A stretch of 64,000 bases of DNA from Desulfovibrio sp. DV (GCF_001936595.1 NZ_MLBG01000001.1:62001-126000), one strand, 5' to 3'. Counted from the stretch's first letter, positions 35,842 to 45,571 are shown. Translations and numbers: made by a program. Notes: generated by a model not told the origin, from the sequence alone.

Positions 35842-37464
35842 CTAGGCCACGTAGGTGGCTTCGAGCTCAGGGCCGGTGGACTGCCAGGGGGCCTTGATGA
35901 GATTCCAGACCTTGGTGTTCACCATGCGGTCGATGTCGCGGTACCAGTTGATGGCTCCGTTGAACCCGGCGTAGGGACCGCCCATGTCGTAGTTGTGCAA
36001 CTGCTTCAGCGGAATGCCCATTTTCTGGACGATGTACTTTTCCTTGATGCCGGCGCAGAAGATGTCGGGCCTGTAGATCTCAAGGAGCTTTTCGGTCTCG
36101 TAGTGGTTGATGTCGTCGATGACCATGGCGTTCTTGCCCATGCCCTCGATCATGCCCTCGTAGCCCTTGAAGTCGACGCCCTTCTCGTTGAGTCTGGCCA
36201 TCTCCTCTTCGGTCTTGCGGGGCTTGAAGCGCTCGGGATCGGGGAGGATCTCCAGCTCTTCGATGTTGCGCGAGTCGGCGTCGACCTTGATGTTGGGCAG
36301 CACGTGCCGGCCTTCATAGTCGTCGCGGTGGGCGAACTCGTAGCCCGCGCCCAGGATCTTCATGCCCAATTCCTTGAACAGTTCCTGGTAGTGGTGGGCC
36401 CGGGAGCCGCCGACGAAGAGCATAGCGGTCTTGCCTTCGGTGCGCGGCTTGATTTCTTCCACGACCTTGTTGACGGCAATCAGTTCCTCGGCAATGACAG
36501 CCTCGACCCGGTCGATCAGTTCCTGATCCTCGAAGTAGGCGGCCATGCGGCGCAGCGACTTGGCAGAAGCTTCGGCCCCGATGAAGTTCACCTTGATCCA
36601 GGGAATGCCGAACTTGGTTTCCATCATCTCGGCCACGTAGTTGAGCGAGCGGTGGCACATGACGGTATTGAGGTCGGCGTTGTGGGCCACCCGGAAGTCC
36701 TGCACCGTGGAGTTGCCGGAGAAGGTGGCAACCAGGGTGAAGCCGCACTTTTCCAAAATACGCTCGATCTCGAAGGCATCGCCGCCGATGTTGTACTCGC
36801 CAAGCATGTTGACCTTGAATTTGCCTTCGATCGGGGTGGTGTCGTCCGTACCGATGACGTGCTTCATGATCTGGTTGTTGGCGATGTGGTGGCCGGCGGA
36901 CTGGGACACGCCCTTATAACCTTCGCAGGAGTTGGCGAAGATGGTGATGCCAAGCTCTTCCTGCATGGTGCGGGCAACGGCGTGGATGTCATCGCCGATG
37001 AGGCCGACCGGACAGGTGGAGAAGATGGAGATGGCCTTGGGATGGAAGGTGTCGAAAGCTTCCTGGATGGCCGCGCGCAGCTTCTTTTCACCGCCGAACA
37101 CGATGTCGTGCTCGGTCATGTCCGTAGAGAAGGAGTAGGGGATGAAGTTTTCGCCGTCCGGGCCGGCCTCGGTCTGGTTGCGGCGGGTCAGCCAGGAGTA
37201 GAAGCCGCAGCCGATGGGACCGTGGGTCAGGTTGATGATGTCCCGGGAGGGGCCGAGAACGACGCCCTTGCAGCCGGCGTAGGTGCAGCCGCGCTGGGTG
37301 ATGATGCCGGGGATGGTGCGGACGTTGGACTGTATTTCAGGAATCGGTTCGCCCATTTCGGTGCCCGGGAGGATGGACTTGGCCCGCTTGCGCGCGACCT
37401 TGGTGGGCATCTTGGCGATCAATTCCTTCTTGATCTCTTCGACATTGGTGGGCTTGGTGCTCAT
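35842..37464 (-). CDS. nifD: Nitrogenase molybdenum-iron protein alpha chain
   Basis: Alpha subunit of MoFe nitrogenase, 540 residues, longer than the Azotobacter form and consistent with the insertion seen in clostridial-type NifD. P-cluster cysteines: C60 (RGCTYAGCKG), C86 (GPIGCGFYSW) and C151 (FSTCPVGLIGDD). The FeMo-cofactor cysteine lies in TVMCHRSLNYV and the cofactor histidine in QLHNYDMGGPYAGFNGA. Molybdenum rather than vanadium or iron-only type is indicated by adjacency to nifK without a delta-subunit gene (vnfG/anfG). The long + strand frame over it is a shadow. Confidence 0.97.
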   Translation of the reverse strand: MSTKPTNVEEIKKELIAKMPTKVARKRAKSILPGTEMGEPIPEIQSNVRTIPGIITQRGCTYAGCKGVVLGPSRDIINLTHGPIGCGFYSWLTRRNQTEAGPDGENFIPYSFSTDMTEHDIVFGGEKKLRAAIQEAFDTFHPKAISIFSTCPVGLIGDDIHAVARTMQEELGITIFANSCEGYKGVSQSAGHHIANNQIMKHVIGTDDTTPIEGKFKVNMLGEYNIGGDAFEIERILEKCGFTLVATFSGNSTVQDFRVAHNADLNTVMCHRSLNYVAEMMETKFGIPWIKVNFIGAEASAKSLRRMAAYFEDQELIDRVEAVIAEELIAVNKVVEEIKPRTEGKTAMLFVGGSRAHHYQELFKELGMKILGAGYEFAHRDDYEGRHVLPNIKVDADSRNIEELEILPDPERFKPRKTEEEMARLNEKGVDFKGYEGMIEGMGKNAMVIDDINHYETEKLLEIYRPDIFCAGIKEKYIVQKMGIPLKQLHNYDMGGPYAGFNGAINWYRDIDRMVNTKVWNLIKAPWQSTGPELEATYVA

Positions 37465-37516
37465 CTCGGTGCTACCTCATTAGGTCTAAGGGGTCCGGGG
37501 ACGTCCGCCGTGCCGG

Positions 37517-37891
37517 CTAGACAATAGCCGCTTCGCCGGCTTCGCCGGTCCTGACCCGGATGGAGTCGGAGACGGGCATCACAAAGATCTTGCCGTCGCC
37601 GGCCTGGCCGGTCTTGTTGACGCTTATCAGGGCGTCCACAGCTTCTTTGACCTGATTGTCCGGGACCACGATTGAAATGATGCGCTTGGGATAGAGGCGG
37701 CCCTTGGTGCCGAGGAGTGCAATGGCTTCCTCGTTTCCGGCCGCCGCGCCGTCAAGCACGGCCTGATTGACCAGACCCTTGCCGCGTCCGTAGCCTTCGC
37801 GGGCCACAAAGGCCGGGATGCCAGCATCGGCCAGGGCCTTCTTGGTCTGATTCATCTTGTTCATGCGGATAACCGCCATTATCTCCATCAT
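37517..37891 (-). CDS. nifI2: Nitrogen regulatory PII-like protein NifI2
   Basis: PII-family protein of 124 residues with the NifI2 type T-loop region (REGYGRGKGLVNQAVLDGAAAGNEEA) and the C-terminal PII core (AGDGKIFVMPVSDSIRVRTGEAG). In methanogens NifI1-NifI2 bind nitrogenase and switch it off when ammonium is added, with 2-oxoglutarate relieving inhibition. The position between nifH and nifD, after nifI1, is the classical order. The start is either of two adjacent ATGs (37891 or 37888). Gap to nifD is 52 bp. Confidence 0.93.
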   Translation of the reverse strand: MMEIMAVIRMNKMNQTKKALADAGIPAFVAREGYGRGKGLVNQAVLDGAAAGNEEAIALLGTKGRLYPKRIISIVVPDNQVKEAVDALISVNKTGQAGDGKIFVMPVSDSIRVRTGEAGEAAIV

Positions 37892-37902
37892 GACGCGCCC
37901 CC

Positions 37903-38232
37903 TTAGGCTTCCTTGACGCCGGAGGAGATGGTGTACATCTCGCCAACCGGGCTGATGAAGATCTTGCCGTCGCCGAAGGCACCCTTGGAGCCGGTACGGG
38001 CTGCTTCCATGATGGTCTTGATCACGAATTCCTTGTCGCTTTCTTCCACGACGCAGATCAGCATGACTTTGGGAATTTCGTCGTACTGGATCTCGCCGAT
38101 CTTGATGCCGCGCTGCTTGCCGCGACCGGCCACGTTGAACTTGGTGACTGCGGGGAAACCGGCATCCATCAGGGCGGCCAGGACTTCATCGGTCTTCTCG
38201 GGGCGGACGATTGCTCTCACCATGGTCAACAT
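37903..38232 (-). CDS. nifI1: Nitrogen regulatory PII-like protein NifI1
   Basis: A 109-residue PII-family protein. It has MLTMVRAIVRPEKTDEVLAALMDAGFPAVTKFNVAGRGKQRG and FGDGKIFISPVGEMYTISSG, as in NifI1. With NifI2 it forms the complex that inhibits dinitrogenase post-translationally in response to ammonium. Eleven bases separate it from nifI2, and 49 from nifH. Presence of NifI1/I2 means this organism probably uses this switch instead of, or besides, ADP-ribosylation of NifH; no draT or draG is in the window. Confidence 0.94.
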   Translation of the reverse strand: MLTMVRAIVRPEKTDEVLAALMDAGFPAVTKFNVAGRGKQRGIKIGEIQYDEIPKVMLICVVEESDKEFVIKTIMEAARTGSKGAFGDGKIFISPVGEMYTISSGVKEA

Positions 38233-38281
38233 ATCGAATACTCCTTGCGTGCGTGTGTTGTGTTGCGGATCGGTGGCGCGC

Positions 38282-39145
<864 letters not shown>

Positions 39146-39149
39146 TTAG

Positions 39150-39164
39150 GCAAGAGTCATGCCA
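39150..39164 (-). promoter_or_regulatory. Sigma-54 promoter for nifH
   Basis: On the - strand TGGCATG, four bases, TTGC: the -24 GG and -12 GC doublets have the exact consensus spacing (TGGCAC-N5-TTGC with one mismatch). It lies about 45 bp upstream of the nifH ATG. An AT-rich stretch (39185-39235) just upstream could bend the DNA for an activator. Confidence 0.85.
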
Positions 39165-39274
39165 GCGCGTACGTGTCGTGATGTATTGGAGTTAATGCTC
39201 TGAAATTAAAGAATAACTTTATTTTGAACAAAATCCTGGAGCTCGCGGACCGGCTGCTTCAAACAAAAATGTCG

Positions 39275-39287
39275 GTCGTACTACGAC
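39275..39287. promoter_or_regulatory. Palindrome, possible nif activator site
   Basis: GTCGTA-C-TACGAC is a perfect 13-bp dyad about 115 bp upstream of the sigma-54 promoter, a normal distance for an enhancer-binding protein. A second GTCGTAC is at 39402. It does not match the NifA box TGT-N10-ACA. Confidence 0.45.
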
Positions 39288-39443
39288 AAAATTGTTTGGT
39301 ATTTGTGTAGGCTGTCGGTCGCGGCCGGGCCGGCGTCGGGGCCGGACTCCAGCGCCTGCGGTGAAAAATCCGCGCGCCAAGCCTCAGGTTTTCAGGATTT
39401 TGTCGTACTCTTGTCGCTGGCGAAGGATTTGAGCGGCGGACAG

Positions 39444-39483
39444 ACACAGGCACAGCGCCGGATATCCGGCGCTGTGCCTGTGT
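39444..39483. repeat. Perfect 40-bp palindrome
   Basis: Each 20-base half (ACACAGGCACAGCGCCGGAT and its exact complement) abuts with no spacer. It lies 86 bp beyond the tex stop and about 280 bp before the nif promoter. No T-run follows. It may be a terminator for tex, a protein-binding site, or a cruciform. Confidence 0.7.
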
Positions 39484-39569
39484 TGGGAATGACCGGTAGT
39501 TTACAGATTTGGGAAAAGATTGGGGAGAAAGCCAGGCCAGGGCCGAGAGCGGTTTGCCGCTCCAGGCGC

Positions 39570-41720
39570 TTAGGCCCGGCGGCCCGCCTCGCCTAAGGGA
39601 TCGCTTTTAAGGCTCAGGCTGATGCGGCCGCGCTCCCGGTCGACCTCAAGGACGGTGACGAGCACCTCCTTGCCGACACGCACCACCCGTGACGGGTCGG
39701 CAACGTAGGTGTCGGCCAGATGGCTCACATGGACCAAGCCGTCGCGGTGGACGCCAATGTCCACAAAAGCCCCGAAGCTGGCCACGTTGGTGACCAGTCC
39801 CGGCAGACGCATTCCGGGCCGCAGATCGGCGATGTCCTCCACGCCTTCGGCAAAGGCGAAGGCGCTGAAGGCCGGGCGCGGATCGCGGCCGGGACGGGCC
39901 AGCTCGGCCATGATGTCGCCAAGTGTCGCTTCCCCCACGTCGTCGGCGATAAATTGGGCCACATCGATGCGCGCCCGGGCAGTTGCGTCGGCCACCAGTT
40001 CGGCCACGGTGCAGGCCGCCTGGGAGGCCATGCGCGCGACCAATCCGTAGCGTTCCGGGTGCACGGCCGTGGCGTCCAGGACCGGGCCGCCGCGAAGCCG
40101 CAAGAACCCGGCCGCCTGTTCAAAGGCCTTGGGTCCCAAGCGCTTGACCTTGCGCAGTTCGGCCCGGGACCGAAATGGCCCATGCTCCAGGCGGTGGGCC
40201 AGGATGTTGGCGGCCAGGGACGGCCCAAGCCCGGAGACAAAGGCGAGCAGCTCGAGGCTGGCCGTGTTGAGGTCCACGCCAACCGCATTGACGCAACTGG
40301 CCACCACCTCGTCCAGGGCCTGTTTGAGGGCCGTCTGGTCCACATCGTGCTGGTATTGCCCGACCCCGATGGATTTGGGGTCGATCTTGACCAGCTCGGC
40401 CAGGGGGTCCATGAGCCGTCGGCCGATGCTCACCGCGCCGCGCACCGTCAGATCGAGGTCGGGAAACTCCCGCCGGGCCACTTCCGAAGCCGAATAGATG
40501 GACGCCCCGGCCTCGTTGACCATGATGACCGGCAGCGACAAGCCCAGACCGCCAACAAAGCGCTCGGTTTCCCGGCCGGCCGTGCCGTTGCCGACAGCCA
40601 CGGCCTGGACAGCGTATTTGGCGCACAGTTCGCGCACGACGACCGCTGCTTCCTCGGCCTGACGCGGGGAGCCGGTGGGGAAGATGGTGGTGTGATACAG
40701 GAGCGCCCCCTGGGCATCGAGCACGGCCAGTTTGGCCCCGGTGCGAAAGCCCGGGTCCAGGGCCAGCACCCGGGACTGGCCCAGCGGTGCGGCCAGGAGC
40801 AGGTCGCGCAGATTGGCCGTGAAGACCCCGATGGCTTCGCTGTCGGCCCGGGCCTTGACGGCGGCGCGCAGTTCGTTTTCCAGCGACGGCCCAAGGAGCC
40901 GCTTGTAGCCGTCCTCCACGGCCGTGGCCACTTCCCGGCTGTCGGCCGTATTGCCGGTGACGGTCAGGCGGTTGACCAGGGCCAGGGCCTCGGCCTCGGG
41001 CGGACGCAGGCCAAGGGACAAGATGCCCTCGCGTTCGCCGCGAAACATGGCCAGGACCCGGTGTCCGGCAATGGCGCGCACGGCCTCGTCCCAGTCGAAA
41101 AAATCCCGGAAGTTGCCGCCGGCCGCTTCCTTGCCCTTGACCACCCGGGAGACGAAGCGGCTGCGCCGGGTGAAGAGTTCGCGCACGGCCCCGCGAACCC
41201 GGGCGTCCTCGGTGACCGTTTCGGCGATGATGTCCCGGGCTCCGGCCAGGGCGGCGTCGGTGTCCGCCACCCCTTTTTCCGGGTCAACGAAGCGCCGGGC
41301 TTCGCTTTGCGGATCGAGGCCCGTTTGGCGCAGCAGGGCCTTCGCCAGCGGCTCCAGGCCGCGTTCCCGGGCCATGGCCGCCCTGGTCCGGCGTTTGGGA
41401 CGATAGGGCAGATAGAGATCTTCCAGCCGGGCCATATCCGGGGCGTCGGCAATGGCCCGGGCCAGGGCGTCGGTGAGCAGGTCGCGTTCGCCCAGGGAAC
41501 CGAGGATGGCTTCCCGGCGTTTGTCGAGTTCGGTGAGCTGGGCCAGCCGGTCCCGGATGGTGGCCACGGCCACTTCGTCCAGGGAGCCGGAGGCTTCCTT
41601 GCGGTAGCGGGCGATAAACGGGACTGTGGCCCCCTCAGCCAGCAACCGGGCGACAGCCGCCACCTGGGCGTCCTTGATGGAAAGTTCCTGGGCGAGAAGA
41701 CGGGCGTACTTTTCAATCAT
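39570..41720 (-). CDS. tex: Tex/YhgF-type RNA-binding transcription accessory protein
   Basis: A 716-residue cytosolic RNA/DNA-binding protein of the Tex family. Features in order: Tex N-terminal domain (MIEKYARLLAQELSIKDAQVAAVARLLAEGATVPFIARYRKEASGSLDEV), YqgF-like RNase H fold (SRVLALDPGFRTGAKLAVLD), helix-hairpin-helix region (GVDLNTASLELLAFVSGLGPSLAANILAHR), and a C-terminal S1 RNA-binding domain (GLVTNVASFGAFVDIGVHRDGLVHVSHL). The frame is open to 41897, but the ATG at 41720 gives the exact Tex start. The upstream ribosome site is weak. It is read toward nifH, with the 40-bp palindrome between. Confidence 0.96.
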   Translation of the reverse strand: MIEKYARLLAQELSIKDAQVAAVARLLAEGATVPFIARYRKEASGSLDEVAVATIRDRLAQLTELDKRREAILGSLGERDLLTDALARAIADAPDMARLEDLYLPYRPKRRTRAAMARERGLEPLAKALLRQTGLDPQSEARRFVDPEKGVADTDAALAGARDIIAETVTEDARVRGAVRELFTRRSRFVSRVVKGKEAAGGNFRDFFDWDEAVRAIAGHRVLAMFRGEREGILSLGLRPPEAEALALVNRLTVTGNTADSREVATAVEDGYKRLLGPSLENELRAAVKARADSEAIGVFTANLRDLLLAAPLGQSRVLALDPGFRTGAKLAVLDAQGALLYHTTIFPTGSPRQAEEAAVVVRELCAKYAVQAVAVGNGTAGRETERFVGGLGLSLPVIMVNEAGASIYSASEVARREFPDLDLTVRGAVSIGRRLMDPLAELVKIDPKSIGVGQYQHDVDQTALKQALDEVVASCVNAVGVDLNTASLELLAFVSGLGPSLAANILAHRLEHGPFRSRAELRKVKRLGPKAFEQAAGFLRLRGGPVLDATAVHPERYGLVARMASQAACTVAELVADATARARIDVAQFIADDVGEATLGDIMAELARPGRDPRPAFSAFAFAEGVEDIADLRPGMRLPGLVTNVASFGAFVDIGVHRDGLVHVSHLADTYVADPSRVVRVGKEVLVTVLEVDRERGRISLSLKSDPLGEAGRRA

Positions 41721-41764
41721 GTGTAAAGAGGCCTTTTCGGTCTGCCGGCGGCAGCAGGCGTTTG

Positions 41765-42025
41765 TTAATCCATGTCCGGCAAAATGATGGTTGTGACGAA
41801 TTTGCCGTCCGGGCCGATGGCGACTTTGAGCATCCGGCCGCCGGTGTTGAGGATGCCGGTTTCCAGGGTAAAGACCTTGCCGTCGTTGGAGTGCCACTCG
41901 CCCACGTCATGCTTGGGCTTGGCGCTGGTCTTGTTCTTCTCGATGGTGTCCCAGATCTCGCTTATGTCCTTGGCATTGATTTCCAGAAAACACTGCATCA
42001 GCTTGTGAAAGTCTTTCGCGGCCAC
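41765..42025 (-). CDS. Small conserved hypothetical protein
   Basis: An 86-residue soluble protein, not recognised. It starts at a GTG (42025) with AGGTG upstream and reads MAAKDFHKLMQCFLEINAKDISEIWDTIEKNK, then KPKHDVGEWHSNDGKVFTLETGILNTGGRMLKVAIGPDGKFVTTIILP, a helical N-half and a beta-rich C-half. It lies 44 bp upstream of tex on the same strand and is probably co-transcribed. No cysteine or metal motif stands out. Confidence 0.6.
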   Translation of the reverse strand: MAAKDFHKLMQCFLEINAKDISEIWDTIEKNKTSAKPKHDVGEWHSNDGKVFTLETGILNTGGRMLKVAIGPDGKFVTTIILPDMD

Positions 42026-42306
42026 GGCTTCACCTCGCGCGTGTTCTGACGTTTTTCGACTCCATTGGCGGTTTTGGTCTTTGTCACCCGGTTGTTTTCG
42101 TTCTACCTGTTTGGCCGGTCGTTTACGAGCCCTGTCCTGTCGTCTCCCGGTCTCGTGTCATGGGTATTTGTCCGAGGCGCCTGGGACGGACGCAAGCAAT
42201 CCAGCCAGATGAGAATTCTTAGAAAAAATTCCTGGTCATGACCAGTCAATTGGACGCATATGGGAAGGCAGTCCGGCTTTCGCCTGTGCACGCCGCGGGG
42301 TATCGT

Positions 42307-42795
42307 ATGGTTCAATTTGATTTGGTCACGCTTTGGCGCATCGGCTCCGGCTTGACCGAAGTATGGGATGCCATCACCCGGCCGGTGGCTTGGCCGCAAT
42401 GGTGGCGCGGCCTGGAGGTTGCCGAGGAGTTGGACAGGGGCGGGGCGGACGGCATCGGAAGCAAGCAGCGGTTTGTGTGGAAGGGGGCACTTCCGTACCG
42501 GTTGATGACGGAACTGACGATCAGTCGGATTGAACCCCTGGTTATGATCCAGGGCGAAGCCTCGGGAGATGTGACGGGCACCGGGATTTGGCGGTTCGCC
42601 TTTGAGGACGGGATCACCGTGGTGCGCCACGAGTGGCGGGTGCGCGCCACGGCTCCCCGGCTCAAGTTCCTGGCGAGCGTCGCCCGGCCGCTGGTCTGTT
42701 GGAATCATGGCCGGATCATGGCCTGGGGAGCCCAGGGGCTGGCCCGGCACCTGGGGGCAACCTTTGTTCGTGTGGAGAGAAGGGCTAGGGCGTGA
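42307..42795 (+). CDS. SRPBCC (START/polyketide-cyclase-like) domain protein
   Basis: A 162-residue single-domain protein of the SRPBCC fold, a hydrophobic-ligand barrel. Typical segments are FDLVTLWRIGSGLTEVWDAITRPVAWPQWWRGLEVAEEL and GTGIWRFAFEDGITVVRHEWRVRATAP. The ligand is unknown. The ATG at 42307 starts the domain; the frame extends to 42238 without family likeness. It converges with the DUF1571 gene, overlapping it by 11 bp. Confidence 0.75.
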   Translation: MVQFDLVTLWRIGSGLTEVWDAITRPVAWPQWWRGLEVAEELDRGGADGIGSKQRFVWKGALPYRLMTELTISRIEPLVMIQGEASGDVTGTGIWRFAFEDGITVVRHEWRVRATAPRLKFLASVARPLVCWNHGRIMAWGAQGLARHLGATFVRVERRARA

Positions 42796-43408
42796 AGAAA
42801 CGGTCGTCAAAGCGGACGTCGGTTTCCAGGTCGTCCATGAGCACTTCTTCGAGCAGGTTGCCGGCCACGTCGTAGGTGCGCACCTGGAGCGGCAGGAGAG
42901 TGACAGCGTCGAGATTCAGGAGAAAGCGGTGGGTGGCGTCCAGGGAGAAGCCGTCTTTGCCCTCGATGTTGACCAGGACGGTCGCTTTGCCGCCCACGGA
43001 CTCCTCGCCCTGGACCGTTGCCAGTCCCTGTTTTTGGAGCAGCAGCACCCGCCTAAGCAGCGCCCCGATGTCGGACTCGTTCACCTGATGGCCGGAAGGG
43101 CTTTTGACCAGCCGGCTGTCCGGACTCAGGGAAAGGGCAAAGGCTTTGGAAATGCCAAAGGGCTGCAGCCGTACCCGGTTGGCAGCGGGGTCGTACACGA
43201 GAACCGCGCCTTTGTGCGGCCGGACGAAATCCATGCGGACAAAGCCTGGTTTTTTGAAGGAATACTGGATAATTTCGTTTGAATTGCCGTGCATGACCCG
43301 CAGGGTGACGCGGTAGGAGGCCACATTCTCGTAGCTTTTAAGGGCAGCTGTCACCATGTCTTTAGGCATGGACACCAGACTTGCCAGGAGGGCGAGGGTA
43401 CAGAGCAT
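42785..43408 (-). CDS. Exported LolA-like/DUF1571 outer-membrane-associated protein
   Basis: A 207-residue exported protein with an N-terminal signal (LCTLALLASLVSMP). The body VTAALKSYENVASYRVTLRVMHGNSNEIIQYSFKKPGFVRMDFVRPHKGAVLVYDPAANRVRLQPFG is the beta-sandwich of DUF1571/LolA-like lipid-handling proteins. It may bind lipid or lipoprotein in the periplasm. The start at 43408 is chosen because it begins the signal peptide; the frame is open to 43645 through low-complexity sequence. Convergent with the SRPBCC gene. Confidence 0.75.
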   Translation of the reverse strand: MLCTLALLASLVSMPKDMVTAALKSYENVASYRVTLRVMHGNSNEIIQYSFKKPGFVRMDFVRPHKGAVLVYDPAANRVRLQPFGISKAFALSLSPDSRLVKSPSGHQVNESDIGALLRRVLLLQKQGLATVQGEESVGGKATVLVNIEGKDGFSLDATHRFLLNLDAVTLLPLQVRTYDVAGNLLEEVLMDDLETDVRFDDRFFTP

Positions 43409-43756
43409 TGATTTCTTGTCCGGGATACTGCCTGTTGCAGTGGAGCGCCGGACAGGGACGCATACCCGGCAGCGACGGCCACACGATTTGGCATGATTGC
43501 GAGGACGACATTTTCGTGCATAGATAAAGAATACGGGAGAGGGGCAGGCCTGTCCAGGTGAAGATGGAAGATGGGCCGACGGCCTGTGGCCCCCTGTGTC
43601 GCCCGATAAGGCGATGCCGGGCCGGCCAAAGAAGCGTTGAGGCACATCAAGGGGTCAAATTATAACGGATATTCTTTCAACCCGACACCTACGCTGCACT
43701 CCTTTCCTGAATACGCGTCTCGCCGTCCGCCCAACCCTTTCACTGCAGAGGACGCT

Positions 43757-43963
43757 ATGCAGCCAGCCCACATCTTTCCAACGTCCCGACAGCTTGCGCT
43801 GAACACGGTTCATTTTGATCTCGCCGACCAGGATGTTTCTTTATCCGGCGTCGTGGCTTGCGGCGAATTGCGTCTTTACGGCGCATCCGGGACCACCGAC
43901 CCCAATGCCGTCACCTGCCGCCGCTGCCAGCGGACCAAGGCGTATCGAGCGGCCGTGAAGTAA
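43757..43963 (+). CDS. Small protein with a CxxC motif
   Basis: A 68-residue soluble protein starting MQPAHIFPTSRQLALNTVHFDLADQDVSLSGVVACGELRLYG, with VTCRRCQRTKAYR near the C-terminus. C37 (VACGEL) with the CRRC pair suggests metal binding or a redox role. GAGGA precedes the ATG. It is the last gene before the phage attachment repeat and probably chromosomal. Function unknown. Confidence 0.5.
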   Translation: MQPAHIFPTSRQLALNTVHFDLADQDVSLSGVVACGELRLYGASGTTDPNAVTCRRCQRTKAYRAAVK

Positions 43964-43997
43964 AGGCGGTCAACGTTTCCTTTCCCTCACGATGTGC

Positions 43998-44075
43998 GCC
44001 GGCAACAAAAAAAGGGTCGCGACGGTATGTCGCGACCCTTTGACTTCGGTTTTGGTGGGCAATGTAGGATTCGAA
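43998..44075. repeat. Attachment-type direct repeat, left copy (tRNA 3' end plus terminator)
   Basis: 78-bp repeat also found at 48665-48742 with one mismatch. It contains the hairpin GGGTCGCGAC/GTCGCGACCC, which on the - strand is followed by a T-run, and on the - strand upstream of this the last 23 bases of a tRNA gene (TTCGAATCCTAC loop and arm, then ATTGCCCACCA). The sequence diverges at 44076, inside the T-loop. This is the form of a phage att core in a tRNA gene. Confidence 0.85.
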
Positions 44076-44479
44076 TTAAATGCATAAGTGAGGGTTTTTA
44101 TATACTTGTCTAATTTGAAAATATTATGTTGCCCCTATAGTTGTCCCTAAAAGTATTGTCGCTGAATCGGTGAGTCTGTGGACTTGAGTTAATACCACCA
44201 CTTGGCTAGCCCAGGGCGATGAGTTCAAGGTCTCCTGCCTGGAAGAGGAGAGGATTGTGTTGGAGAAGAAATAGCATATCTAGCTGAGATTCAGGACAGT
44301 TATGCAGACAAGCCCACGTCGTCCAGGAAAATAGGAAGGGCGTGGGTCTGTATTTGTGATTTGGAGAGGTAGTATAGAAATTTATAACGATATAGACGAA
44401 AATAATTGATGTGTACTTTTGAGAAATTTCCATGGAAAGTAAACGATGAATTTTAAGTTCAGTATATCTGATAAAATTG
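44076..44479. other. AT-rich gene-free stretch inside the att-flanked element
   Basis: About 400 AT-rich bases downstream of the zinc-ribbon gene at 44480. Several short frames exist (one of 75 codons on the - strand, 44206-44433) but none has a ribosome site or recognisable protein character. Confidence 0.5.
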
Positions 44480-45487
44480 TCAGATTGATTTTGATGAAGG
44501 GAAAAGATTTAGTGATCGCCTCAGTGTTGCAACTAATTCAGCAGAACTCAATTCATGATCACCCTCTGACCATAATACTGTTGTGCAATGATTCGTATCG
44601 AAATGAGTTTTTGCGTTGTCAAATTTTGTTTTTTCACATAAATATATAACGGGTTTCCCAAGGCCTTCAGCGTATCCTGCTTCCCAATAGGCACCATAGT
44701 TGTCGTGCGTAAGGTCGGCAATTACAAAGGCAGAATCTCTGATTTTTTCACGCATTATATTGTCAATTATTCCGGCGCGGGCTACATCTCTTAAATCGAT
44801 GAGGTCATAATTTATTGACTCTTTAACGACAGGCTTGATGATATCTGAAATAAATTTATCTAAAGTTGCATCACCAAATTTCATGGCAATAAAACCATAC
44901 TTTCCAGCAACTAATCCTTGTCTTTCTGCTTCATAGCGTTCCCATCCTTTGAGGGTAAGACCATATCGATCTCCTTTGATAAACCCTGGGGATCGAGGAT
45001 TAGGAATGGTATCACACTCTAAAGGTTGGATTAACCCGTACTTTTCAAGTTCTAATCGAAGATTATTGAACATTGGAACGTTGAATGCTCCGATTCGCAC
45101 CGAATCGATGACATCGTCTATAAAGTGGCCGACACCTGTTTCACGGACTTTATCTCCTAGCAATCGTATAAGGTTAGATGCCTGGATAGACGCGGTCGGG
45201 AGATAGCAATTGATAAGAAATTTTTCAATCCAGCTAGTCGTAATGATAATAGCTTCGTAGGTGTCGCGATAGGTGCATAACGAATGTGATAAGCATCTTC
45301 GTTGAACTGGCGTTAGTTTGGATGTTCCATTTTCAAAAAAACTAACATAAGCAGATTCAGTAATCTCAAATGAACCACATGCTTGACAATAAAACCCATA
45401 ACTATCTCGCTGGGTTCGAAAATTCTTACATGTGACGTTGTTGGCACAAAGACAAATCGGACAGAAATTTGGTTGTGGTGAGCTCAT
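44480..45487 (-). CDS. Zinc-ribbon plus nucleoside deoxyribosyltransferase/TIR-like protein (candidate defence gene)
   Basis: A 335-residue protein of AT-rich DNA. Residues 1-40 carry a zinc ribbon, C9-C12 and C34-C37 (FCPIC, YCQAC). The middle, 60-190, is helical and unassigned. From about residue 195 a Rossmann-like domain runs: GFIAMKFG, then DSAFVIADLTHDNYGAYWEAGYAEGLGKPVIYLC. The pattern ADLT-x(n)-WExGYAxxxGKPV is that of nucleoside 2-deoxyribosyltransferases and related TIR-like folds, with E269 at the catalytic glutamate position. Proteins of this shape occur in bacterial defence as NAD- or nucleotide-cleaving effectors; that role is inferred here. It lies between two att repeats, alone. 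I cannot name the family. Confidence 0.7.
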   Translation of the reverse strand: MSSPQPNFCPICLCANNVTCKNFRTQRDSYGFYCQACGSFEITESAYVSFFENGTSKLTPVQRRCLSHSLCTYRDTYEAIIITTSWIEKFLINCYLPTASIQASNLIRLLGDKVRETGVGHFIDDVIDSVRIGAFNVPMFNNLRLELEKYGLIQPLECDTIPNPRSPGFIKGDRYGLTLKGWERYEAERQGLVAGKYGFIAMKFGDATLDKFISDIIKPVVKESINYDLIDLRDVARAGIIDNIMREKIRDSAFVIADLTHDNYGAYWEAGYAEGLGKPVIYLCEKTKFDNAKTHFDTNHCTTVLWSEGDHELSSAELVATLRRSLNLFPSSKSI

Positions 45488-45571
45488 TTCAGTGATCCTT
45501 CAAGTTCTGTTTGGATTTAAGCCTACATTTTATTGCATCAACTGTTATTTTTAATTCGATACAGGGTCAAG

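Noticed and set aside
35839-37527. 562-codon open frame on the + strand over nifD
   Set aside because: Shadow of nifD; the product is rich in Asp, Val and His with no family features and no ribosome site.
39240-39300. NifA-type TGT-N10-ACA upstream site
   Set aside because: TGT and ACA elements occur near 39270-39288 but with the wrong spacing (13, not 10).
39720-41726. 668-codon open frame on the + strand over tex
   Set aside because: Shadow of tex; low-complexity Gly/Gln-rich composition.
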